From contig JAQMRL010000007.1 of NCBI GenBank assembly GCA_035578175.1, forward strand, positions 44,955,391 to 45,019,390: a DNA stretch of 64,000 nt, in the 5' to 3' direction. The stretch's first letter is position 1. Every line of letters begins with the position of its first letter. This document shows, piece after piece, positions 31,801 through 45,293 of the stretch. Source of the stretch: Catonia carolina. Its lineage: Eukaryota > Arthropoda > Insecta > Hemiptera > Achilidae. The notes below the pieces were generated by a model, which was not told the DNA's origin, did no database searches, and saw nothing but the letters and a program-made list of their open reading frames with translations. A program made the position numbers and the translations under genes.

Positions 31801-34800
31801 TTACTAAGTAAGCAAAACGCTATCTATCGGATTTTATTGAAACTACCTTAGTAGAGCTAGCGCACTCTATCGGATTTTTTTCAAAACTAACTAAGTAAAC
31901 AAAAACGCTATTTATCGGATTTTATTGAAACTACATGAAAAGAGCCAGCGCACTCTATCGGACTTTTTTTAAAACTAACTAAGTAAACAAAGCACTATCT
32001 ATCGGATTTTATTGAAACTACGTGAGTACAGCTAGCGCATTCTATCGGATTTTTTCAAAACTAACTATGTAAACAAAAACGCTATCTATCGGATTTTATT
32101 GAAACTACCTGAATAAAGCCAGCGCATTCTATCGGATTTTTTCAAAACTAACTAAGTAAGAAAAAACGCTATCTATCGGATTTTATTGAAACTACCTGAG
32201 TAGAGCTAGCGCACTCTATCGGATTTTTTCAAAACTAACTAAGTAAACAAAACGCTATCTATCGGATTTTATTGAAACTACCTGAGTAGAGCTTGCGCAT
32301 TCTATCGGATTTTTTCATAACTAACTAAGTAAACAAAAACGCTATTTATCGGATTTTATTGAAACTACATGAAAAGAGCTAGCGCACTCTACCGGACTTT
32401 TTTTAAAACTAACTAAGTAAACAAAGCACTATCTATCGGATTTTATTGAAACTACGTGAGTACAGCTAGCGCATTCTATCGGATTTTTTCAAAACTAACT
32501 ATGTAAACAAAAACGCTATCTATCGGATTCTATTAAAACTACGTGACTACAGCTAGTGCACCCTATCAGACATTTTAAAAACTAACTAAGTAAACAAAAA
32601 CGCTATCTATCGGATTTTATTGAAACTACCTGTGTAAAGCTAGCGCATTCTATCGGATTTTTTCAAAAATAACTAAGTAAACAAAAACGCTATCTATCGG
32701 ATTCTATTGAAACTACGTGAGTACAGTTAAAACACTCTATCAGACATTTTAAAAACTAACTAAGCAAATAAAAACGCTATCTATCGGATTTTATTGAAAC
32801 TACCTAAGTAGAGCTAGCGCATTCTATCGGATTTTTTCAAAACTAACTAAGGAAACAAAACGCTATCTATCGGATTTTATTGAAACTACCTGAGTAGAAC
32901 TAGCGCACTCTATCGGATTTTTTCAAAACTAACTAAGTAAACAAAAACGCTATCTATCGAATTTTATTGAAACTACCAAAGTAGAGCTGGCGCACTCTAT
33001 CGGATTTTTTTAAAACTAACTAAGTAAACAAAAACGCTATCTATCGGATTTTATTGAAACTACGTGAGTACAGCTAGCGCATTCTATCGGATTTTTTCAA
33101 AACAATCTAAGTAAACAAAAACGCCATCTATCGGATTTTATTGAAACTACGTGAGTAAAACTAGCACACTCCATCGGATTTTTTTAAAACTAACTAAGTA
33201 AACAAAAACACCATCTATCGGATTTTATTGAAACTAACTGAGTAGAGCTAGCGCACCCTACCGGATTTTTTCAAAATTAACTAAGTAAACAAAAACGCTA
33301 TCTATCGGATTTTATTGAAACTACCAAAATAGAGCTAGCGCACTCTATCGGATTTTTTTAAAACTAACTAAGTAAACAAAAACGCTATCTATCGGATTTT
33401 ATTGAAACTACCTGAGTAAAGCTAGCGCACTCTATCGGATTTTTTCAAAAATAACTAAGTAAACAAAACGCTATCCTTTAGATTTCATTGAAACTACGTG
33501 AGAAGAGCTAGCGCACTCTATCGGATTTTTCAATACTAACTAAGTAAACAAAACGCTATCTATCGGATTTTATTGAAACTACCTGAGTAAAGCTAGCGCA
33601 CTCTATCGGATTTTTTCAAAACTAACTAATTAAACCAAAACGCAATCTATCAGATTTTATTGAAACTATTTGAGTACAGCTAGCGCACTCTATCGGATTT
33701 TTTCAAAACTACTAAGTAAACAAAATCGCTATCTACCGGATTTTATTGAAACTACCAGAGTAGAGCTATCGCATTCTATCGGATTTTTTCAAAACTAACT
33801 AAGTAAACAAAAACGCTATCTATCGGATTTTATTGAAACTACCAGAGAAGTGCTAGCGCATTCTATCAGATTTTTCAAAACTAACTAAGTAAGCAAAAAC
33901 GCTATCTATCGGATTTTATTGAAACTACCTGAGTAGAGCTAGCGCACTCTATCGGATTTTTTCAAAACTAACTAACTAACAAAACGCTATCTATCGGATT
34001 TTATTGAAACTACCTGAGTAGAGCTAGCGCATTCTATCGGATTTTTTCATAACTAACTAAGTAAACAAAAACGCTATTTATCGGATTTTATTGAAACTAC
34101 ATGAAAAGAGCTAGCGCACTCTATCGGACTTTTTTTAAAACTAACTAAGTAAACAAAGCATTATCTATCGGATTTTATTGAAACTACGTGAGTACAGCTA
34201 GCGCATTCTATCGGATTTTTTCAAAACTAACTATGTAAACAAAAACGCTATCTATCGGATTCTATTGAAACTACGTGAGTACAGCTAGTGCACCCTATCA
34301 GACATTTTAAAAACTAACTAAGTAAACAAAAACGCTATCTATCGGATTTTATTGAAACTACCTGAGTAAAGCTAGCGCATTCTATCGGATTTTTTCAAAA
34401 CTAACTAACTAAACAAAAACGCTATCTATCGGATTCTATTGAAACTACGTGAGTACAGCTAGTGCACTCTATCAGACATTTAAAAACTAACTAAGCAAAT
34501 AAAAACGCTATCTATCGGATTTTATTGAAACTACCAGAGAAGTGCTAGCGCATTCTATCAGATTTTTTCAAAGCTAACTAAGTAAGCAAAACGCTATCTA
34601 TCGGATTTTATTGAAACTACCTGAGTAGAGCTAGCGCACTCTATCGGATTTTTTCAAAACTAACTAAGTAAACAAAACGCTATCTATCGGATTTTATTGA
34701 AACTACCTGAGTAGAGCTAGCGCATTCTATCGGATTTTTTCAAAACTAACTAAGTAAACAAAAACGCTATTTATCGGATTTTATTGAAACTACATGAAAA

Positions 34801-37800
34801 GAGCTAGCGCACTCTATCGGACTTTTTTTAAAACTAACTAAGTAAACAAAGCACTATCTATCGGATTTTATTGAAACTACGTGAGTACAGCTAGCGCATT
34901 CTATCGGATTTTTTCAAAACTAACTATGTAAACAAAAACGCTATCTATCGGATTTTATTGAAACTACCTGAATAAAGCTAGCGCATTCTATCGGATTTTT
35001 TCAAAACTAACTAAGTAAACAAAGCGCTATCTGTCGGATTTTATTGAAACTACCTGAGTAGAGCTAGCGCATTCTATCGGATTTTTTTAAAACTAAGTAA
35101 ACAAAAACGCTATCTATCGGATTTTATTGAAACTACCAGAGTAGAGCTGGCGCATTCTATCGGATTTTTTCAAAACTAACTAAGTAAGCAAAAACGCTAT
35201 CTATCGGATTTTATTGAAACTACCTGAGTAGAGCTAGCACACTCTATCGGATTTTTTCAAAACTTACTAAGTAAACAAAACGCTATCTATCGGATTTTAT
35301 TGAAACTACCTGAGTAGAGCTAGCGCATTCTATCGGATTTTTTCAAAACTAACTAAGTAAAAAAAAAAGCTATTTATCGGATTTTATTGGAACTACCTGA
35401 GTAGAGCTAGCGCACTCTATCGGATTTTTTCAAAACTTACTAAGTAAACAAAACGCTATCTATCGGATTTTATTGAAACTACCTGAGTAGAGCTAGCGCA
35501 TTCTATCGGATTTTTTCAAAACTAACTAAGTAAAAAAAACGCTATTTATCGGATTTTATTGGAACTACCTGAGTAGAGCTAGCGCATTCTATCGGATTTT
35601 TTAAAACTAACTAAGTAAACAAAAACGCTATATATCGGATTTTATTGAAACTACCAGTGTAGAGCTGGCGCATTCTATCGGATTTTTTCAAAACTAACTA
35701 AGGAAACAAAACCCTATCTATCGGATTTATTAAAACTACCTGAGTAGAGCTAGCGCACTTTATCGGATTTTTTCAAAACTAACTAAGTAAACAAAAACGC
35801 TATCCATCGCATTTTATTGAAACTACCAGAGAAGAGCTAGCGCAGTCTATCGGATTTTTTCAAACTTACTAAGTAAACAAAAGCGCTATCTATCGGATTT
35901 TATTGAAACTACCTGAGTAGGGCTAGCGCACTCAACCGGATTTTTTCAAAACTAACTAAGTAAACAAAAACGCTATCTATCGGATTTTATTGAAACTACC
36001 TGATTAGAGCTAGCGTACTCTATCATACATTTTCAAAACTAACTAAGTAAACAAAAACGCTATCTATCGGATTTTATTGAAACTGCGTGAGTAGAGCTAG
36101 CGCACTTTATCGGATTTTTTCAAAACTAACTAAACAAAGAAAACGCTATCTATCGAATTTTATTGAAACTTCGTGACAGCTAGCGCACTCTATCAGACAT
36201 TTTCAAAACTAACTAAGTAAACAAAAACGCTATCTATCGGATTTTATTGAAACTACCTGAGTACATCTAGCGCACTCTGTCGGATTTTTTCAAAACTAAC
36301 TAAGTAAACAAAACGCTATCTATGGGATTTTAATGAAACTACGTGAGTACAGCTAGCGCACTCTATCGGATTTTTCAAAACTAACTAAGTAAACAAAACG
36401 CTATCTATCAGATTTTATTGAAACTACGTGAGTACAGCTAGTGCACTCTATCAGACATTTTAAAAACTAACTAAGTAAACAAAAACGCTATCTATCGGAT
36501 TTTAATGAAACTACCTGAGTAAAGCTAGCGCACTCTATCAGACATTTTAAAAACTAACTAAGTAAACAAAAACGATATCTATCGGATTTTAATGAAACTA
36601 CCTGAGTAAAGCTAGCGCACTCTATCGGATTTTTTCAAAACTAACTAAGAAAACAAAACGCTATCTATCGGATTTTATTGAAACTACGTGAGTACAGCTA
36701 GCGCACTCTATCGGATTTTTCAACACTAACTAAGTAAACAAAGCGTTTACTGTCGGATTTTATTGAAACTACCTGAGTAGAGCTAGCGCATTCTATCGGA
36801 TTTTTTCAAAATTAACCAAGTAAACAAAAACGCTATCTATCGGATTTTATTGATACTACGTGAGTATAGCTAGCGCACTCTATCGGATTTTTTCAAAACT
36901 AAGTAAACAAAACGCTATCTATCGGATTTTATTGAAACTACGTGAGTACAGCTAGCGCACTCTATCAGACATTTTCAAAACTAATTAAACAAAAACGCTA
37001 TCAATCGGATTTTATTGAAACTACCTGAGCAGAGCTAGCGCACTCAACCGGATTTTTTCAAAACTAACTAAGTAAACTAAAACGCTATCTATCGCATTTT
37101 ATTGAAACTACCTGAGTAGAGCTAGCGCACTCTATTGAATTTTTTCAAAACTAACTATGTAAACAAAACGCTATCTATCGTATTTTATTGAAACTACGTG
37201 AGTACAGCTAGCGCACTCTATCAGATTTTTCCAAAACTAACTAAGTAAACAAAACGCTTTCTATCGGATTTTATTGAAACTACGTGACAGGTAGCGCACT
37301 CTATCAGGCATTTTCAAAACTAACTAAGTAAACAAAAACGCTATCTATAGGATTTTATTGAAACTACCTGAGTAGAGCTAGCGCACTCTATCGGATTTTT
37401 TCAAAACTAACTAAGTAAACAAAACGCTATCTATCGGATTATATTGAAACTACGTGAGTACAGCTAGTGCACTCTTTCGGACATTTTAAAAACTAAGTAA
37501 ACAAAAACGCTATCTATCGGATTTTATTGAATCTACCTGAGTAAAGCTAGCGCACTCTATCAGACATTTTAAAAACTAACTAAGTAAACAAAAACGCTAT
37601 CTATCAGATTTTATTGAAACTACCTGAGTAAAGCTAGCGCACTCTATCAGATTTTTTCAAAACTAACTAAGAAAACAAAATGCTATCTATCGGATTTTAT
37701 TGAAACTATGTGAGTACAGCTAGCGAACTCTATCGGATTTTTCAACACTAACTAAGTAAACAAAGCGCTATCTGTCGGATTTTATTGGAACTACTTGAGT

Positions 37801-39290
37801 AGAGCTAGCGCACTCTATCGGATTTTTTCAAAACTAACTATGTAAACAAAACGCTATCTATCGGATTTTATTGAAACTACGTGAGTACAGCTAGCGCACT
37901 CTATCAGATTTTTCCAAAACTAACTAAGTAAACAAAACGCTATCTATCGGATTTTATTGAAACTACGTGACAGCTAGCGCACACTATCAGGCATTTTCAA
38001 AACTAACTAAGTAAACAAAAACGCTATCTATAGGATTTTATTGAAACTACCTGAGCGCACTCTTTCGGATTTTTTCAAAACTAACTATGTAAACAAAACG
38101 CTATCTATCGGATTTTAATGAAACTACGTGAGTACAGCTAGCGCACTCTATCAGATTTTTCCAAAACTAACTTAGTAAACAAAACGCTATCTATCGCATT
38201 TTATTGAAACTACGTGACAGCTAGCGCACTCTATCAGGCATTTTCAAAACTAACTAAGTAAACAAAAACGCTATCTATAGGGTTTTATTGAAACTACCTG
38301 AGTAGAGCTAGCGCACTCAATCGGATTTTTTCAAAACTAACTATGTAAACAAAAACGCTATCTATCGCATTTTATTGAAACTACCTGAGTAGACCTAGCG
38401 CAGTCTATCGGATTTTTTTAAAACTAAGTAAGTAAACAAAAACACTATCTATCGGATTTTATTGAAACTATCTTAGTAGAGCTAGCGCATTCTATCGAAT
38501 TTTTTCTAAACTAACAAAGTAAACAAAAACGCTATCTATCGGATTTTATTGAAACTACCTGAGTAGAGCTAGCGCCTTGTATCGGATTTTTCAAAACTAA
38601 CCAAGTAAACAAAAACGCTATCTATCGGATTTTATTGAAACTACGTGAGTATAGCTAGCGCACTCTATCGGATTTTTTCATAACTAAGTAAACAAAACGC
38701 TATCTATCGGATTTTATTGAAACTACGTGACAGCTAGCGCACTCTATCAGACATTTTCAAAACTAACTAAGTAAACAAAAACGCTATCTATCGGATTTTA
38801 TTGAAACTACGTGAGTACAGCTAGCGCACTCTATCAGACATTTTCAAAACTAACTAATTAAACAAAAACGCTATCTATCGGATTTTATTGAAACTATTTG
38901 AGTAGAGCTAGCGCACTCTATCGGATTTTTTCAAAACTAACTAAGTAAACAAAAACGCTATCTATCGGATTTTATTGAAACTACGCGAGTACAGCTAGCG
39001 CACTCTATCAGATTTTTTCAAAACTAACTAAGTAAACAAAAACGCTATCTATCGGATTTTATTGAAACTACGTGACAGCTAGCGCACTCTATCAGACATT
39101 TTTAAAACTAACTAATTAAACAAAAACGTTATCTATCGGATTTTATTGAAACTATTTGAGTAGAGCTAGCGCACTCTATCGGATTTTTTCAAAACTAATT
39201 TAGTAAACAAAAACGCTATCTATCGGATTTTATTGAAACTAGCTGAATACAGCTAGCGCACTCTATCAGACTTTTTCAAAACTAACTATT
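28895..39290 (+). repeat. 87-bp satellite array, about 120 copies
   Basis: Head-to-tail array of an 87-bp unit made of two related half-units. One begins TATCGGATTTTATTGAAACT and ends GAGCTAGCGCACTC; the other begins TATCGGATTTTTTCAAAACT and ends AAGTAAACAAAAACGCTATC. Both halves share TATCGGATTTT, then AAACTA and AGTA in register, so the 87-mer arose by duplication and divergence of a monomer of about 43 bp. Units differ by point changes and small indels. Recurrent variants (GGATTCTATTG, CAGACATTTT, GAAAAGAGC) define longer blocks. No open frame or transposon interrupts it, only an A-run at 29299-29313. Confidence 0.97.
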
Positions 39291-39482
39291 AAAGATGGAC
39301 TTGGATGGTGACGAAAGATGGAATGGTCTGGTCAAAAATAGGATTTGCAACTAAAAGTAGTGGACATGTATCCCATGGTACATTACTTTAGCGTGGTTGT
39401 GCCACGCAATTTCTTAAGGTATCTTTTATTAGCTTCAACTTCAAAAATAACGTGCATTGGTCACAAATAAAATGAGAAAAAT

Positions 39483-39851
39483 CTAATGGCAATTTTCATA
39501 TTGGGGAGTGCTGATTAAATATTCTAATTTATTCATGTTACTGCTTAAGCTATGAATATTAATGTTTGTTTCAGTATCATCTCCAGCATGTTCTTGGAAG
39601 TATTTTATATTTACTTTTAGTAGGTATGCAGTAAAATAGTGACATTCAGGTGTCAGCTCTGCAGTAAACAAGTCTCCACTAGAAAAATTTGCAAGGTTTT
39701 CACAATATTTTGAAATTTCCTGAGGAATGAGTGAATGGTCTCAGTAAGCCTTTGATATAGTATTTCAAAGCAAGCCGCAGTTTTATGAATTGTATAATAC
39801 GATATTAAAAGTTTATCGAAAAAAGATTTAAATGATTCCGATATTTCAAAT
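39483..39851 (-). pseudogene. unidentified broken coding remnant
   Basis: On the minus strand two open segments in different frames follow each other: one with SFKSFFDKLLISYYTIHKTA and FEILYQRLTETIHSF, then LANFSSGDLFTAEL, ECHYFTAYLL and a stop at 39483. Composition is protein-like and the two overlap as after a frameshift. It may derive from a transposase, but I do not recognise the family. Confidence 0.25.
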
Positions 39852-40305
39852 CGTTAAAACAAAACAGTGAAACCTGATAACTTAATAAAACCTGATAACT
39901 GATAACAGATAACCTGATAACTTTGGTAAAAAAAATATATAATTCTTGAATGGCATGATTTTTGTTCAATATTTTGAGGCACCCGTATATACCGAAGCCC
40001 CCGGCGGCCAACGGATTCGCTCAAGCATCCCCTCTGCATCAACCCCTTTCTTAACCACCTCTCGCACATATACACGCAGTTAATAAAGAATTGATACTAA
40101 GCAATGTTTTTGTATTTTTGTAATTGTATAAAGTTAACTTATCAATGATTAATCAGGCTAAAAACATTAATGATTGATTAAATTTGAATTAATTGATTAA
40201 TTGATATTATTTGTGCTGTGTCCAACATTAGAACTTTTTGTTATTATTATATATTTAGTTCATAATATAAAAATGTGTATTTGAATTTTGTATAAGACAG
40301 AAATA

Positions 40306-40339
40306 AAAAATTTATTATTATTATTATTATTATTATTAA
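40306..40339 (+). repeat. (TTA)n microsatellite
   Basis: About ten TTA units. Confidence 0.9.
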
Positions 40340-40729
40340 TAAAATTTCTCGTACTTACTTGAGGTAATGTTTATACAACATATAATGTATTTCCTTGATA
40401 AAATATTTACTAGTAATAACTGGTTTCTGCCATATTACAATATTAGTCGTTTTCAGCTGAGCATCTGTACTACATATTTCATATGGGCGTCTTCGTTTGA
40501 TATTACCATTAAAACTGTAGACATTTAATTCCTGAAAATCAATTCATACTTCCTATATAATACGAACTTCAAAAAAATTGTAAGGAGTACCAATAAAAGG
40601 TTTGGCACGTAAAACTTTAAATTGGTTTGTAACTGTATTTGCTATTTGAAAACATGTGTTTGATGAAGTAAGATATCAGCAGTACTAATCCGTGGTTTTA
40701 AGGGTTTCTTTTTATGCCGGAAGTTTTTC

Positions 40730-40944
40730 TTGTGTTGACAGTTCTTCATACCGTTACAATTGGCTGCAACAAATACGCCGGTCGCATTGGCGTAATTGAT
40801 AACGTGCTCGCCTCTCATCATGCGGTCGTGGGTTCGAATCCTATTCAGGCACGGCATTTTTTCATACGTTACAAAAATCATTTCATCCTTCACCGTCTGC
40901 CTTAGCAGTAATTGCAAAACACTCATACGTTAAAACAAAAAAAT
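40730..40944 (+). repeat. tRNA-derived SINE (family C)
   Basis: Head with GCCGGTCGCATTGGCGTAAT, GTGCTCGCCTCTCATCATGC and the B-box GGGTTCGAATCC. The body has TTTTTTCATACGTTAC, CATCCTTCACCGTCTGC and CAGTAATTGCAAAAC, then the tail ACGTTAAAACAAAAAAA. Closely related to the copies at 45129 (truncated) and 58669 (minus). Confidence 0.8.
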
Positions 40945-41121
40945 ACCCGTCACAATTATTTGGATTTGAAAATCTCTACTTAGCCCCTAAGTGTCAACAT
41001 GTTTTTCGGATATATTACAAAAATACCCAGTCTTCAAGTTTTAAAAATTCTTTTAATTTATCATAATTTATTTTCTTAATTTCGATCATAATTATCTACT
41101 AAATGTTTCCTATCTTTTGTT

Positions 41122-41503
41122 GTTGTTTAGGTCATTAGCCTGTAGGCTGGTTTGAACCTGTAGAGGTTTTACTAAGTAAAACGAGGAGTGAGGTGGTTTA
41201 CAGTTGCCTTCCTCACTGAATGGTAAAGTACATTTAACAGCAAGCCGAGGCCTCTGTAAAGCACACATTTTCCACTCTGCAAATGACACCTTCACTTCAT
41301 TCACCACAGGATCTGGCTGTATAATGAAATTCATTACTTTCAGAGGAGATAACTCTGATTAGTGTCTTTTACACCTCTACCTCTTCTGTTCTTAAATGGT
41401 TCAGTCATTTAATTGGCTGACCATGTGATAAGAAACAGAACTATTTTTTTAGCCCTGCAACGAATAGATTGAGTGTAAATAATTTAACCTCCACCTGTCT
41501 GTT
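41122..41503 (-). repeat. Repeat family B copy 3
   Basis: Minus-strand copy with tail AAACAACAACAAAAG at 41110-41130 and 5' end near 41503 (CCACCTGTCTGTT on plus). Open frame MNFIIQPDPVVNEVKVSF on the minus strand. Confidence 0.75.
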
Positions 41504-41509
41504 TCCTAT

Positions 41510-42280
41510 CTACGCGTTCATTATACCCCAAGTGGAGAACAACGGAATAATGATCGGTGATATTTGTTTTTCAAGATATTTCCGATGTTTGTTTTAATAC
41601 TATTTATTGTTTTTTTTTTTTTTTTAAGAAAATGTGATCTAATCATGATTTCGACATATTATTAACTCTATTGCTACTATTGATTAGTAAACTTTAGCCC
41701 TACTGTTTAAAATGTTAATATAATCATAATTAATCTTATTATCTAGATTTGTATTTATATTAATGTCGCCTGTAAAGCATACACTCACCTCTTTTGGTGT
41801 ATTACTGATAAATCTATCTGTTTTTTTTTAATTTCATTACATTTAGAGGACCTGTATGGGTTTACATTATGGGTTTACAGTTTTGATCGCACGACAGAAA
41901 ACCGAACGGTGACATTCTTTAAGTGGTATGAAGGAAGAGCTTGCCTCCAATCACATTACATGTTCACGGCTAAAAACCTGAAACGAGCCGGTTGTCAGCC
42001 GTCCACTGCCACTTCAACCACGACGACCGATAACTTAGTGGCGTACGTGACCAAATGCAAACATTCATATTTCACGATTTTAAACTATACGATTAATTTC
42101 AATCGAGTCACTGTAGTTGCATTTTGGTTGTGAATTTTGTTGCTTAAATAATGGTAAATATTCATTCAGAAGTTTTGATTACCCAATCTAAATAAGCTGT
42201 TTCAAGAGTACAGTAAAAGTAAATGCAAGGGTAACAGACTCAATATAGTCCACGCCGGAGGAGAAAGAGGTTTTATACCG
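41510..42280. other. no feature recognised
   Basis: AT-rich with a T-run at 41611-41628. The open segment 41909-42133 resembles no protein I know. Confidence 0.4.
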
Positions 42281-42284
42281 AACG

Positions 42285-43170
42285 CATTTCCGGATCGGGG
42301 GGGGGGCATGTGCCCCGGGCGGCAGATATCACGGGGCGGCAAAATAAGAAAGTGATTCACAAAAATAAAAATAAATTAGTTATTAGGAAACGTTTGAAAA
42401 GTGAAGATATCGGCAATCAATAAGGTATTCAAGAAATTAACAAATTCTATTTAACTTTATTTTGCATTATTTATAAATATATTGTTATTTAAAATTCGTT
42501 CAATTCTAAGAATATACTATTGAGCACAAACGAGCTGCTCTGATCAATTTTCTTGTGATTATTAACGCTTTTGCAGCTAATAAGGCCCGAAAATTATAAT
42601 TTTGAATGTATTTCTTTGTACGGTTTGTAATATACATTATTCTTACAAGTGTATTCTACAACTTAAGTCTGAATCGGATGTTTTATCCTTATATAATTTT
42701 AGGCCGGCCCGTTGACTTAGCGGTTAGTGCGACTGGCTTCAACGCCGGGGTCCCGGGTTCGATTCCCGGTCAGGTTTGACATTTTTTCATCACTCATTTT
42801 CATTATCATCATTCTCCATCGTTTGCATTTGCAGGAATTGCGAAACAGTCAGACATAAAACAAACAAAAAAATTAGTACTTAATAAGCTGTTATTGGTAA
42901 AACATTATTTTGCACTGTTACACAAACATTAAAAAATAGTTTGCTACATTATGGTAATAAAAAAAGTAATTGTATTCGTTTTCCAAAAGTGTACTTAATA
43001 AATAAAAGTTCTCAATTATATTATTATTATTATTATTATTTCTCAATTATTATTAGTGAATGGTGTTGCATTTCAAACATCGTATAAAAAAAAACAGGTA
43101 TTATATAATATTGGAAAGGAGGGGCGGCAAATTAAGCTTCCCCCCTAACAAATTTCCTACTCCTGGTACT
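42285..43170. mobile_element. possible decayed DNA transposon with nested SINE
   Basis: Left side GATCGGGGGGGGGGCATGTG and CCGGGCGGCAGATATC; right side GGGCGGCAAATTAAGCTTCC. Such G-rich GGGCGGCAAA ends are common in hAT elements. Exact termini and target duplication were not found. A SINE (42703-42875) and a TTA microsatellite (43018-43039) lie inside. Confidence 0.3.
42703..42875 (+). repeat. tRNA-derived SINE (different head, family C-like tail)
   Basis: Head GGCCGGCCCGTTGACTTAGC then GGTTAGTGCGACTGGC (A-box) and GGGTTCGATTCC (B-box). The tail GCAGGAATTGCGAAACAGTC with ACATAAAACAAACAAAAAAA parallels that of the SINEs at 40730 and 45129, while the head is unlike theirs. Confidence 0.75.
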
Positions 43171-45125
43171 GACTAATTTGGCAATCTAATTTAAAAATTT
43201 ATGATTATTGAGGTCAAATGAACGCGAAAAATGCTTAAAATTTGTAGAAGAATGGTACTAATTTCAAACCTTCCGGATAATTCTGTGGTCATATCTGACA
43301 ACGGTATGAGAATACCGTTGTATTCCCATGTTTCACGAGTATTAAATAAATCCCATATTTATTATCTATTAATTATGGTATAGTTACACATTTCATTTAT
43401 ACATATAGTATAATTAATACCCATTAATTATACTCGTATTTAATTATCCCTTATTTAAGAGTAATTAATAAAAAAAATATTTCGCAAGTTAATTCATGAG
43501 AAGAAAACATGGTAATTGTAAATAATTAATAATTACTATTTTTCTTTAATATTAGTCTATTTAATAATAGATTAAATACACTTTTTATCTACTTTCTTAT
43601 TGTCACGTTCCAAAATGTTGGGGTCCCTCCCTCACAGTACGTATGAATTTAAAATAATGAAGCGCATTTTTGAAAGAACTTAGAAAAATAGTTAACAAAA
43701 CTCCGCACGCAGTTTTTAAGGTAAAAAGTAGCTCCATTTTTGTTGCTAATGACAAATATCAATGTTCGTTTCCTATTAATTATACGTTTCATAAAACACA
43801 AAATAAATTAATAGACTGATAATAAAATAATAATAAACGATAATAAACAATTAAATGATCAATGCTTAAGGTCAGCACATAAAAATGAGAAATTATACAT
43901 CGTAAAAATATAAAATTATTTTACGTGACTATAAAATACCAATAAAATACGCCATAAACACATTTGTGAAAACTAATGTATTTAGTACGTAAGTAATTAA
44001 AAGTTATATCAATAAGAATGCAGAAGCATTCTGTGAATAAACACATCATTTATTTTTTAATTACATATTTCCCATAAATTTTTAGTAAATTAATTACGCT
44101 TGGTGTAAATTCTGTGTATATCATTAAATTACTTTGAATTAAATTTTAAAATATAATAATATTAAAAAAGTAATAGTAGGCCTTTATTGAGATGATTAAC
44201 CCCTGAGCAACTGATAGGTTTCAGAATAGTGGCTCTTTTATCCAAAAATTTTAATTTTTTATGAAACGTTAAGAAAACTTATAGAGGTATGTTTTAAAAA
44301 ACGACATGAAATTCTGTTTTTTTACGCCAGGTACAGCGAATTTACGAAAAATTTGTTGTAATTTATGCAAAGTCGTGCGTTTTTGTCACAATTTGATAAT
44401 AAATAATTTTCACTTTTGTTTCTTTTAGTCGGGTATTATAGAAAAATCTAGGGAAAATTTTGATATATAAAGGGAGAGTCTGTAGGCTATACGGAAAGTC
44501 TGAGAGTGAATATGTATTATCTCCGGTAAAATAAAGGCGGAAATACAAAAAAAACTGCTCTCTTTGAGCTGACGGCATTGACCCATTCCTACAGTTATTT
44601 ATATGACGTATGTTATTACTGTATATGAAAACACAGAATTTTGTGAACAATTGCATGTAGAAACAAATTATAAAAGATAAATTAGAACACCGTAGTTGCA
44701 TTGTGAAAAAGTGTATGAAAACTACCTATTCTACAAATCTCAGAGGGTTTATTCCCCTTTTCAGGTCATATTCAATTCAAACGGTTTTGCTATAAAAGCA
44801 AGATTTAACAATATACCTACCTCCTACTATTCAAGCTTTCAAACGTGGTTATAACTCTATTTTTAGATGAGATACGGCCTTTACACGGTTTTCTTCAAAA
44901 AAAAAAAAATCGGAATTCAGTGGTACCACAACATTCACAAATCAATAGAAAAAATTTATCACTAATCTGATTGTGTTTCTAAATAGCTTACTTTCTTCCT
45001 CATAAATTCAAATAACATTTAATTATAATTTTTACTGATGTGCGCGTACACTGACCTTCACTATTACACAAACTGTTGAGTACTTACACACTCGTCATTT
45101 ACACACTCTAACAACATTTCATCTT
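43171..45125. other. AT-rich region, no gene recognised
   Basis: About 2 kb of very AT-rich DNA with scattered ATTAATTA words. The 112-codon open segment at 44701-44363 (minus) has no recognisable motif and is probably chance. Confidence 0.45.
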
Positions 45126-45128
45126 AAC

Positions 45129-45268
45129 AGTTTCATCATGCGGTCTTGGGTTCGAATCCCATTCAGGCACGGTATATTTTCATACGTTACAAAAAATCAC
45201 TTCATCCTTCACCGTCCGCATTAGCAGTAATTGCAGAACAGCGGGACGTTAAATAAAAAAAAAACAAA
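45129..45268 (+). repeat. tRNA-derived SINE, 5'-truncated (family C)
   Basis: TCATCATGCGGTCTTGGGTT then CGAATCCC (B-box), CATACGTTAC, CATCCTTCACCGTCCGC, CAGTAATTGCAGAAC and an A-rich tail. The A-box half of the head is missing. Confidence 0.75.
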
Positions 45269-45293
45269 ATAGTTTTAATAGTGCAGTAGATCC

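Larger units (their letters stand above)
39291..40710. other. flank of satellite, mostly AT-rich
   Basis: The array ends abruptly in ACTAACTATT at 39290. Apart from the open segment at 39483-39851 and a TTA microsatellite, no gene or repeat was recognised. The VMP1 N-terminal exon was sought on the minus strand without success. Confidence 0.4.

Noticed and set aside
28895..39290. CRISPR-like array
   Set aside because: The whole 87-bp unit repeats without unique spacers, and the surrounding genes are animal genes with introns. It is a satellite.
44363..44701. 112-codon open frame on the minus strand
   Set aside because: No recognisable motif, AT-driven composition (Phe, Tyr, Ile, Lys), no splice context; likely chance.
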